From: a virus
Length of the DNA: 28,069 nt
Reading direction: 5' to 3' (one strand)
Virus record (IMG/VR): IMGVR_UViG_3300009000_000035
Span: 1-28,069 of that record
Each line of letters begins with the position of its first letter. Positions within the stretch are counted from its first letter, which is position 1. Shown piece after piece: positions 18,227 through 23,490 of the stretch. The translations under genes were made by a program, and so were the position numbers. Under the pieces are notes generated by a model that did no database searches, was not told where the DNA came from, and saw only the letters and a program-made list of their open reading frames with translations.

Positions 18227-18503
18227 TGGGCGGAGGAGCTCCAGCTGACGCCATCCGTCGAGTTATTTCGATGTCTAACGGGTTTTCAGGCCGCCATCTG
18301 AAAATTTTTACCCACCGCAGGCCGTACCGTCAGATTCGAAGCTCGGGCTGGAGAGCTACAACTATAAAACTAAAAAAGTTATTTTGAAGTTGACTTAACC
18401 GGGCCGCTTGAATTTCCGGGCCTGTTTTATAGAACCATAAATTTTTACCTTCTGGGCGGCGGAGCTCCGGGCCCGCTAGCCGTTGAAGTTGTTCCGATGT
18501 CTT
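18227..18503. repeat. Two diverged copies of a ~48-bp element
   Basis: Copy 1 at 18227-18275 and copy 2 at 18454-18503 share GGGCGG-GGAGCTCC at one end and CCGT-GA-TT-TT-CGATGTCT at the other. A partial copy (CCTTCGAGTTGTTTTGATGT) lies at 8216-8236 before the HslV-like gene. Confidence 0.55.
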
Positions 18504-18533
18504 AATCCAAATCCGGCAGCTATTTTTGGATTA
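18503..18533. promoter_or_regulatory. Inverted repeat, AT-rich
   Basis: TAATCCAAA and TTTGGATTA: perfect 9-bp arms, 13-nt loop. Possible terminator or protein-binding site. Confidence 0.55.
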
Positions 18534-18562
18534 GGCGTTGACCAGCGGTTTTGCACCTGAAT

Positions 18563-18577
18563 CTGACGGGCCGTCAG
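18563..18577. promoter_or_regulatory. Perfect palindrome CTGACGG-G-CCGTCAG
   Basis: Perfect 7-bp arms with a single central base, directly before GGTTGACAG. Likely a dimer-binding site. Confidence 0.5.
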
Positions 18578-18626
18578 GTTGACAGATGCCAACAACTTGT
18601 TTTGACCCCGCCGCTAGCTGCAGCTC

Positions 18627-18656
18627 GGTGCAACACCTGTCCGTTGGTGCAACACC
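18627..18656. repeat. Direct repeat of GGTGCAACACC
   Basis: Two exact copies at 18627-18637 and 18646-18656, 19 bp apart start to start. Each is itself a small inverted repeat (GGTG/CACC). Confidence 0.7.
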
Positions 18657-18682
18657 AAGCCGCTACTGGGAACGAGCCGTCC

Positions 18683-18700
18683 AGACTTAGAATTAAGTCT
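18683..18700. promoter_or_regulatory. Palindrome near a TATGAT
   Basis: AGACTTA-GAAT-TAAGTCT, perfect 7-bp arms. A TATGAT at 18714-18719 (plus) follows 13 bases later; no good -35 exists, so this could be an activator site for a plus-strand promoter towards 18796. Confidence 0.5.
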
Positions 18701-18795
18701 GTACACGCCGTTCTATGATGAACCACTTAAGTTACTCGCCGGTAGTAAAAGTTATTGAGAAGTGTGTCGAGCTCTTAAGCTGCAGCTAGTTCCGT

Positions 18796-19014
18796 ATGAT
18801 GGAACTGATGGAAGAAATAGTTTTAGCCCACCAAGTGGGATTGGACCCGTTGGGGGTTCACGAGTTGTTCGTACTCGCCGCTGCAGCTGGCGGCAGCTTG
18901 CTGCTCGGATTGCGGCTTTACGCTCATCGAGCTCGCCGTCGCATCAAGCTCTGGTTTTTACTCCTCCGTCGGGAGTACTACCGGGCCGGTGAGCGAATTC
19001 GGCATCATCACTGA
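18796..19014 (+). CDS. Small membrane protein (tentative)
   Basis: A 72-residue ORF that begins MMELMEEIVLAHQVGLDPLG. A hydrophobic stretch (LFVLAAAAGGSLLLGLRLYA) could be one transmembrane helix, followed by HRARRRIKLWFLLLRREYYR, basic and inside-facing. Plus-strand orientation is isolated among minus genes; the 3' end overlaps the convergent gene at 19008 by 7 bp. There is no clear shine-dalgarno before 18796; a third ATG at 18808 is possible. The composition looks coding, but a chance ORF cannot be excluded. Confidence 0.45.
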   Translation: MMELMEEIVLAHQVGLDPLGVHELFVLAAAAGGSLLLGLRLYAHRARRRIKLWFLLLRREYYRAGERIRHHH

Positions 19015-19211
19015 CCGTCGAGTGGTTCAAGGAAGTGGGCGGACACATATCCAATCCACAGCCATAGCAGTGCCTTGCCGTGTGGTTTCGAGCCGACCGT
19101 CTGAAGAATCCGTGTGATTGTTGGAACCTTCTTGGTGGTTAAGGCAACAATCTCGTAGGCGCAGCCAACCAACAGCACCGTGTTGAGTACTTGCTGCGTC
19201 TTACCGTTCAT
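19008..19211 (-). CDS. Small two-helix membrane protein
   Basis: A 67-residue protein: MNGKTQQVLNTVLLVGCAYE, then IVALTTKKVPTITRILQ, then KALLWLWIGYVSAHFLEP. Two hydrophobic helices separated by a basic loop with KVPTIT. This helix-KKVPTIT-helix order occurs in small membrane proteins of several actinophages. The function is unknown; size and topology fit a holin or membrane anchor. The start follows GGGGTAAAAATG, and the upstream zinc microprotein stops two bases before it. Confidence 0.7.
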   Translation of the reverse strand: MNGKTQQVLNTVLLVGCAYEIVALTTKKVPTITRILQTVGSKPHGKALLWLWIGYVSAHFLEPLDGQ

Positions 19212-19213
19212 TT

Positions 19214-19309
19214 TTACCCCGTTGGCGTTTTCATCGAGCAGCTCGTGCAGCGGTCATGCCCGTCCGACTCGTATACCTCGCCGCACCAGAAGCAGTCCGT
19301 TTGAGACAT
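19214..19309 (-). CDS. 31-residue zinc microprotein
   Basis: A 31-residue ORF read directly: MSQTDCFWCGEVYESDGHDR, then CTSCSMKTPTG. CFWC and CTSC, with a His between, form a compact zinc knuckle. GAGGAG lies seven bases before the ATG. Its TAA lies inside the GGTAAAAA that serves the next gene, two bases before that gene's ATG. The tight spacing supports a real, coupled gene. Function unknown. Confidence 0.7.
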   Translation of the reverse strand: MSQTDCFWCGEVYESDGHDRCTSCSMKTPTG

Positions 19310-19340
19310 CTCGCCGCTCCTCTTGACAAACCGTTATTTA

Positions 19341-19381
19341 CTGACTACGATTATAACTAATCGTTGTCAGTTAATAACTGA
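19341..19381. promoter_or_regulatory. Two overlapping long palindromes with TATAAT
   Basis: A 30-bp palindrome (19341-19370; arms CTGAC-ACGATTA with one mismatch, loop of 4) overlaps a 15-bp perfect palindrome TCAGTTAATAACTGA (19367-19381). On minus the larger one contains TATAAT. It covers the end of the gene at 19357 and precedes the gene at 19309. It could be an operator over a promoter or an AT-rich hairpin terminator. Confidence 0.6.
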
Positions 19382-19542
19382 TGTTCAGCATCGCTCGCCG
19401 CAGTCAAGCGGTTGAGGATTTCAAAAGCCTCGTTTGCACGAGCCGTCACCCGGAGGTGCTCATCCCGGGTTCTGCACAACTTGATGTCTTCTTCAAGTCG
19501 GGCCGCATGAGCTCCAGCAATCTTTAGAAGTTCTTCATACAT
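19357..19542 (-). CDS. Small helical protein, function unknown
   Basis: A 61-residue protein starting MYEELLKIAGAHAARLEEDI, then KLCRTRDEHLRVTARANEAF. Wholly helical by sequence, amphipathic. No family recognised. The ATG at 19542 overlaps the end of the terminase-like gene by 8 bp with GAGG nine bases before; longer starts (19557, 19602) have no ribosome-binding site. Its last codons fall in the palindromes at 19341-19381. Confidence 0.6.
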   Translation of the reverse strand: MYEELLKIAGAHAARLEEDIKLCRTRDEHLRVTARANEAFEILNRLTAASDAEHQLLTDND

Positions 19543-20584
19543 TGAGCTCATCCTCATCAAAGCCGTCGGATTGGATGGCGGTGTCTTCTTCCTCGCCGTC
19601 ATCCGTGGGTAAAAATTCTGGTGAGTCTTCAGCTACTGGGAGCTCATCCGTTGAGTTATTTGGAAGTTGCGAAGCTTCGAGGTCTACTTCAGAGTTTTCC
19701 TCAACAACCTCGGCATCAACCACTTCTTGCTCGTCGTCCCCAGAAGCAAGCATTTCATTGACCCGTTGAGCTCCCTCGGACAACCGGGCGAGCCGTTCCT
19801 GAACAATTTGGGCAGGTGAGCGGGCGTCCGTGACTTCGATGTCCAAGCCGATATCCATGCCGCCTCGAACTCCTGCACGGTCAAGAATTTCCGAAGATGC
19901 CTTAAGTCGAACCGGTTCAGACTGAGCGGTCTCCATAAGTTCTTCAAGTACATCAACTGCGTAAGGAGCAGATTGCATCAACTTCTTGCGGGCCCGTTCA
20001 ACATCCTCGCCGGGTTTCCGTTGAGTGCGGAGGTGGACCCGGCAGAGGCCGTCATCTTTTACCCGTCCGCTGGACCACAACATGCATCGGATGCCGTCAG
20101 ACTTGATAACCCGACAGCGGTGCGGTTGAGCTAAAGCAGCTCGCCGTGGGTTTGAAGGCCCGCCGTTTTCTTGTTCCTTGAGATATTGCCTTGTTGCATT
20201 AACTACCCACGGTGGGGTGATATTGCAAGCCGCTTCATCAACAATTAGGTCGAGGCCCGTGAGATATTCCGAATTCCGGTCATCCGGGTCGAGGAGCAGC
20301 GGCTTCTTCTCAACGAGCGCAAGAACTCGCCGTTCTTTCATCATCTCTTTTGTACGAGCTGAGATGAGACCCGTCGGCTTTCCCTGCTGGTCGTAAACCG
20401 TGTCCCAGTTCATGTGGGCACCACGAAGAACCTGACGGTTTTCGTAAGTGTCCTCGACCACGCCCCGTTCGTGTTCTTGCAGGCCGAGTGCAGAAAGGTC
20501 GGGTCGCAGGTCCGTTGGGGTTTCGAGGAGAGGAGTGGATTCCTCCTCGGGCTCCTCGCCGCCGTAAGGAACGATGTCGCTCAA
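19535..20584 (-). CDS. Terminase-small-subunit-like DNA-packaging protein
   Basis: A 349-residue protein. A Cys/His element CRVIKSDGIRCMLWSSGRVK, then DDGLCRVHL (near residues 150-185), resembles the zinc knuckle (C-t-k-G-xxC...C-xxH) often found before the helical core of small terminases. The core is ARKKLMQSAPYAVDVLEELM, then SEPVRLKASSEILDRAGVRG, then a D-I-E-V-T-D strand, a pattern typical of actinophage small terminase subunits. The last 75 residues are extremely acidic. The start is TTG at 20584 behind AGGAGGTAAAAATT. No large terminase follows in the minus direction, so the assignment is tentative. Confidence 0.6.
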   Translation of the reverse strand: MSDIVPYGGEEPEEESTPLLETPTDLRPDLSALGLQEHERGVVEDTYENRQVLRGAHMNWDTVYDQQGKPTGLISARTKEMMKERRVLALVEKKPLLLDPDDRNSEYLTGLDLIVDEAACNITPPWVVNATRQYLKEQENGGPSNPRRAALAQPHRCRVIKSDGIRCMLWSSGRVKDDGLCRVHLRTQRKPGEDVERARKKLMQSAPYAVDVLEELMETAQSEPVRLKASSEILDRAGVRGGMDIGLDIEVTDARSPAQIVQERLARLSEGAQRVNEMLASGDDEQEVVDAEVVEENSEVDLEASQLPNNSTDELPVAEDSPEFLPTDDGEEEDTAIQSDGFDEDELNV

Positions 20585-20596
20585 AATTTTTACCTC

Positions 20597-20794
20597 CTAG
20601 AGCTGGGGAGGATTGTCAAGATGTTCGTTAAGTTCTCGCCGCAATTGCTGAAGCTGGTCAGAAAGGAATCTCTTCTCGGTCTTCGTCCGGTAGTCCTGAG
20701 CTTCCATACGTGCGACTAACTCAGCGATGTCAGCCTTCAACTCCAGCTCACGCTGAACGTGGGCTTCGAGCTCTGGCGGTGTGTCCGTTGCCAA
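20597..20794 (-). CDS. Coiled-coil small protein
   Basis: A 65-residue protein starting MATDTPPELEAHVQRELELK, then ADIAELVARMEAQDYRTKTE. Heptad-like leucines to near the end suggest a dimeric coiled coil. TTG start at 20794 with GAGGTAAAAATT before it, the same arrangement as the next gene. It is 12 bp upstream of the terminase-like gene and could be a partner in packaging; that is positional inference. Confidence 0.7.
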   Translation of the reverse strand: MATDTPPELEAHVQRELELKADIAELVARMEAQDYRTKTEKRFLSDQLQQLRRELNEHLDNPPQL

Positions 20795-20877
20795 AATTTT
20801 TACCTCTTCTTTGAGCGTTGGGTGGCCCCGACCAGCAGGAAGCGAAAAGCGGGCCGGGGCCGACTCCCCAACAACAA

Positions 20878-21207
20878 TTACTTCTTAGGAGTGGTCTTCT
20901 TAGCCGGGGCCTTCTTTGCAGCGGCCTTCTTCGCCGGAACCTCGACGGGTACCTCGACCTCCATGACGATGGTGTCCGGGTGTGTGGACTCGTCGGCTAG
21001 GGAGGGGCCGGGGTTCTTCCCGAAGTTGGCTGAGGCAACCGAGGTAAGGATGGACAGCACAGCAGCCATGGCTCCGACCGAGAACATCTCGGGCCAGTCC
21101 ACGGCGTGAATTCCGACCATCTCGACACCCGCAAGGGCTACGAGGGTCTGGGCGAAGGTCTTGATAGCCCGTTCGCCCGCTGCCTTCCAGAAGTTGGTAT
21201 CGAACAT
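20878..21207 (-). CDS. Holin of the r1t-like family
   Basis: A 109-residue protein starting MFDTNFWKAAGERAIKTFAQ, then TLVALAGVEMVGIHAVDWPE and MFSVGAMAAVLSILTSVASA. FWKDxxERAxKTFAQ followed by two hydrophobic helices with W-P-xxxSVAxxAAxLSxLTS is the r1t-type holin pattern. The tail (residues 85-109) is unusual: AKKAAAKKAPAKKTTPKK, Lys/Ala/Pro-rich and flexible, like histone-H1-type tails. The ATG at 21207 has only a weak AGAGAGAAG before it. It leads a minus-strand group with the terminase-like gene. It would open the membrane for an endolysin, although the endolysin lies 3 kb away on the other strand. Confidence 0.85.
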   Translation of the reverse strand: MFDTNFWKAAGERAIKTFAQTLVALAGVEMVGIHAVDWPEMFSVGAMAAVLSILTSVASANFGKNPGPSLADESTHPDTIVMEVEVPVEVPAKKAAAKKAPAKKTTPKK

Positions 21208-21279
21208 GTGTTTTCTTCTCTCTTTCGTTGAGGAGGTGGGGTCATATTTTTACCCACTACATCAGGGTAGCGCCGCCGC

Positions 21280-21299
21280 CTCGGACGAAATTTTCCGAG
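21280..21299 (-). promoter_or_regulatory. Leader hairpin
   Basis: CTCGGA and TCCGAG with an 8-nt loop, in the leader of the holin transcript, between the promoter at 21323 and the GGTAAAAA at 21254-21247. Confidence 0.45.
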
Positions 21300-21322
21300 A
21301 GTTGAGAGAGAAACGAGCCCCT

Positions 21323-21352
21323 TACATAAACAACGGATGTCGCTCAGACCAA
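21323..21352 (-). promoter_or_regulatory. Possible promoter TTGGTC-18-TATGTA
   Basis: On minus, TTGGTC (21352-21347), 18 bp, TATGTA (21328-21323). Weak match; the only candidate in the 266-bp gap before the holin operon. Confidence 0.45.
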
Positions 21353-21473
21353 AATCCCCCATAAATCAAGGATTCTGGGAGGCGCAGGAGGTTGGACGGT
21401 GGGGGCAGAAAAGCGGAACAAAAAGTGCTCGTGAACTTGTAGTTCCGGCAGGGACGAGCGTTACTTCGTTAGC

Positions 21474-21737
21474 TCAATCTGAACCACGTTGTCGTCTTTT
21501 GTTCTCATTGACATCTTCCTCTAACCACTTCCGGTCAATGTCTGTATCCCCATCCGTTAGGCACTCAGACAACCCATCGAACACTCTCCAGAATGTTGGA
21601 GCAGCGCTTGTACAGACTTCTTCACCAAGTACGTACAGTTGTCCGTACCAATGGTCAAGTTCACCCACGAACTTCGCTTTTCGAATCTTGAAGACAACTT
21701 CCTCAGAGTCGTCAAACGGAGTGTTGGGGATGAACAT
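21474..21737 (-). CDS. Small acidic protein, function unknown
   Basis: An 87-residue protein starting MFIPNTPFDDSEEVVFKIRK, then AKFVGELDHWYGQLYVLGEE. Beta-rich core, then a helix with FWRVFDGLSECLTD and an acidic/basic end. No family recognised. AGGAAAG precedes the start; it comes from the palindrome TTTCCTGCAGGAAA at 21747-21760, which therefore doubles as the ribosome-binding region. It is the last gene of the group 22968 to 21474. Confidence 0.7.
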   Translation of the reverse strand: MFIPNTPFDDSEEVVFKIRKAKFVGELDHWYGQLYVLGEEVCTSAAPTFWRVFDGLSECLTDGDTDIDRKWLEEDVNENKRRQRGSD

Positions 21738-21739
21738 GA

Positions 21740-22054
21740 CTACATCTTTCCTGCAGGAAAATCATCTGGGGTATCTGGCTTTTCCAGCACTGGATATCTG
21801 TCTGCAATAGTCACTCCCAGAATCACATCTTCAGCACGACGGATGCCCAACGAGTAGAAACTCTCGTCAGCGTCCCCCATCGAACTTTCCCAGTCAACGA
21901 CCATCTGTTGCAACTTGCCAGAGACTTCGGAAGACCATGATGAGATTTCCGTGTCCACGGCCCCAAGAACCTGAATAAGTTGTTCCGGACTAAGGACACC
22001 AGCTCTGGTGAGAATGTTCAGACTTGTTCTGATGTTGTCTTTTAGTGTTTTCAT
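21740..22054 (-). CDS. Small protein, function unknown
   Basis: A 104-residue protein starting MKTLKDNIRTSLNILTRAGV, then LSPEQLIQVLGAVDTEISSW. Helical N-terminal half, mixed C-terminal half with a Pro-rich end (EKPDTPDDFPAGKM). Family unknown. The ATG at 22054 overlaps the stop of the previous gene as ATGA; the frame back to 22177 is a shadow. Confidence 0.7.
   Translation of the reverse strand: MKTLKDNIRTSLNILTRAGVLSPEQLIQVLGAVDTEISSWSSEVSGKLQQMVVDWESSMGDADESFYSLGIRRAEDVILGVTIADRYPVLEKPDTPDDFPAGKM
21747..21760. promoter_or_regulatory. Full palindrome TTTCCTGCAGGAAA
   Basis: A perfect 14-bp palindrome built from two back-to-back copies of the recurring TGCAGGAA half-site. It sits just before the start at 21737. 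It is the best candidate for the complete operator of the regulator that uses that motif. Confidence 0.6.
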
Positions 22055-22521
22055 CGCAACTCCTCGATGCAGTTGTCGCACAGGAGTGCGTTTCGTGATG
22101 TTGCTTCCTCGGCAATCTTGTTGCTCGAAGTTAGCGGAACTGGGTAGACCGATGCTTTGGTCTGGCACTTGTCGCAAAGAAGAGGGTCGTCAATCCACTT
22201 TGCTTCCTTGTCGGCTTCTGCCAGAGCAACCAATCCTCGAATCAGAGCGTGCTGGGCTTTCGGCCCCCATGTCTGTCGAAGGAACACCCGAATGTCTTCT
22301 GCTTCTAGAACAGCACGGGGTGTGTCGCATGGGCAGTACATCCGAGATGGCTTGCACTCGGTAATTCCTGAGAACTCGTCTGTCTTGTGACGAGCAACAG
22401 CATGACCACAAACACAGATGCGGTTATCCCGCTTCGGTTTCTTGGTCAGCTTCTTATCGGCTTCTATTGCTTCCGACAGGTCAATCCCCATCGAAGACAA
22501 TGCGTCTTTGGCACTTGTCAT
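22051..22521 (-). CDS. Double zinc-knuckle protein
   Basis: A 156-residue protein. After a helical acidic start (MTSAKDALSSMGIDLSEAIE) come ICVCGHAVARH, ECKPSRMYCPCDTPR, a helix pair (VFLRQTWGPKAQHALIRGLV), then LLCDKCQTKASV and LLCDNCIEELR. Four Cys pairs imply two metal sites. The combination ICVCGHxxxRH, CKPxRMxCPC and FLRxTxGPxxxHALIRGL occurs in actinophage proteins of unknown role; similar knuckles bind nucleic acid or regulators such as sigma factors. ATG at 22521 has GAGGAAGAG upstream and is coupled to the next gene downstream. Confidence 0.75.
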   Translation of the reverse strand: MTSAKDALSSMGIDLSEAIEADKKLTKKPKRDNRICVCGHAVARHKTDEFSGITECKPSRMYCPCDTPRAVLEAEDIRVFLRQTWGPKAQHALIRGLVALAEADKEAKWIDDPLLCDKCQTKASVYPVPLTSSNKIAEEATSRNALLCDNCIEELR

Positions 22522-22525
22522 TACT

Positions 22526-22753
22526 TCACTCTCTTCCTCGGTCGTCTTCATCACCGTCAAAGTTCTGGACGATGTTCATAAAGTCGAGTTCGGTTGTTAT
22601 TTTCTTTTCTAGGTCATCGAGCAACGGCTCAATCATCTGCCGTTTCCGTCTTTCGTTCAGAGCACTCACTGCTCCGAAGATGAAAGCCAACGACAGAAAG
22701 TTGGCTACGAGAACCACTCCCATCGTTGCTAACCATTGAGTCCAACTCATCAT
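22526..22753 (-). CDS. Membrane-anchored coiled-coil protein
   Basis: A 75-residue protein: an N-terminal transmembrane helix (WLATMGVVLVANFLSLAFIF), then a charged helix (NERRKRQMIEPLLDDLEKKI) and an acidic end (FDGDEDDRGRE). Basic residues after the helix predict N-out, C-in. Unknown function. The ATG at 22753 overlaps the preceding stop as ATGA. A second ATG three bases later is equally usable. Confidence 0.7.
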   Translation of the reverse strand: MMSWTQWLATMGVVLVANFLSLAFIFGAVSALNERRKRQMIEPLLDDLEKKITTELDFMNIVQNFDGDEDDRGRE

Positions 22754-22968
22754 CCGTCATTCCATCCTGTCTGAGATAAAGAGTCCACGGGAGTACACGC
22801 AGTCACCAAGGTTCCGCATCCAAAACACGAAGCCTCAGTTCCCCACGCAGCAATCTCGTAGGTCTCACCATCGAAAGTGACTGGAACGTTAAGCCACGAC
22901 GAACCACAGCTCGGGCACTCCGCAGTCGGAATACCTCGGGCATCAAGTTTCGGTTCTTCAGAACTCAT
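22750..22968 (-). CDS. Zinc-ribbon protein, conserved actinophage type
   Basis: A 72-residue protein: CPSCGSSWLNVPVTFDGETY, then EIAAWGTEASCFGCGTLVTA and CTPVDSL. CPxCGSxW-xxPVTFxxETYExxAW...CFGCGTLVTACTPVD is a very common mini-protein of actinobacterial phages, of unknown role; the two CxxCG knuckles make a zinc ribbon. The ATG at 22968 is preferred because GAGGAG lies just upstream; a GTG at 22983 is possible. First gene of a five-gene group driven by the promoter at 22992-23020. Confidence 0.8.
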   Translation of the reverse strand: MSSEEPKLDARGIPTAECPSCGSSWLNVPVTFDGETYEIAAWGTEASCFGCGTLVTACTPVDSLSQTGWNDG

Positions 22969-22991
22969 GTCACTCCTCGTCACTGTCCTCG

Positions 22992-23020
22992 ACTCTAGAC
23001 CCCTTCCGCAAACTTGTCAA
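22992..23020 (-). promoter_or_regulatory. Promoter TTGACA-17-TAGAGT
   Basis: On minus, TTGACA (23020-23015), 17 bp, TAGAGT (22997-22992). Drives the group 22968 to 21474. Confidence 0.75.
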
Positions 23021-23277
23021 CCAGAAAATACTAATTGAAACTATACTCTCAGAATACTCCCTCGATGACCCGCAGGACACCCCCACCTTCCTGTAGAAAA
23101 ACTAAAAAACCATTCGACTAGTCTACTTGTTTTTAAAACGCTAAGTTTCATCTATTTTTACACTACGCATATGTGTGTTTTGCACGGGCTACCAAATAAA
23201 TAGATACATCTTTACATATTGAAGACTAGTTGAATAGTTGCACTAACAGCTTTCTCCACTTTGCCAAGAACTTTTCG

Positions 23278-23347
23278 TTGTTAGGTACTTCAACTTTCCT
23301 GCATCTTTCTCGACGCAAAAAAACTCGCTCGTCTTTGTTAGGTACTT
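23278..23347. repeat. Direct repeat TTGTTAGGTACTT
   Basis: Exact 13-bp copies at 23278-23290 and 23335-23347, 57 bp apart. One TTCCTGCA element lies between them. Confidence 0.75.
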
Positions 23348-23439
23348 TCGGAGAGAGACTCCAAAAACTTAAGAAAAAGTGCAGGAAAATTCCGCCCCTT
23401 CTCCCCCCACCACCACCCCGAACAAGCCTCCCGAAGCGG

Positions 23440-23466
23440 ACTAGTCAACTAAAACAACTAGTCAAC
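23440..23466. repeat. Direct repeat ACTAGTCAAC
   Basis: Exact copies at 23440-23449 and 23457-23466. With the two ACTAGT at 23117 and 23225 this gives four copies within 350 bp, an iteron-like arrangement. Confidence 0.65.
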
Positions 23467-23490
23467 CATCTAATCTGCAAGGGTTGCTAA

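Larger units (their letters stand above)
18153..18795. other. Palindrome-rich non-coding region
   Basis: No open frame of convincing quality in 640 bp. It holds two diverged copies of a ~48-bp element (18227-18275, 18454-18503), two GGTAAAAA octamers on minus (18312-18305, 18449-18442), two exact GGTGCAACACC repeats and three palindromes (18503-18533, 18563-18577, 18683-18700). A short ORF of 26 codons (minus, ends near 18176) is open but weak. I read it as regulatory or replication DNA, or a decayed gene. Confidence 0.55.
22969..23490. other. AT-rich non-coding region with repeats
   Basis: No credible gene in 520 bp. The base composition is clearly more AT-rich than the neighbours. It holds one strong minus promoter (22992-23020), four ACTAGT palindromes, repeats at 23278-23347 and 23440-23466, and two copies of the TGCAGGAA element (23296-23303, 23380-23387). 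A 9-kDa ORF on plus (from 23230) has no ribosome-binding site and a skewed composition. It could be an origin, a partition site or a control region. Confidence 0.6.

Noticed and set aside
21138-21245. 35-codon ORF starting at GGTAAAAATATG, overlapping the holin gene out of frame
   Set aside because: Composition is Pro/Arg/Ser-rich and looks like a shifted frame of the holin start; it may still be a leader peptide but nothing supports it.
23230-23490. 86-codon plus ORF in the AT-rich gap
   Set aside because: No ribosome-binding site, runs of Lys and Pro from low-complexity DNA, and overlap with repeats.
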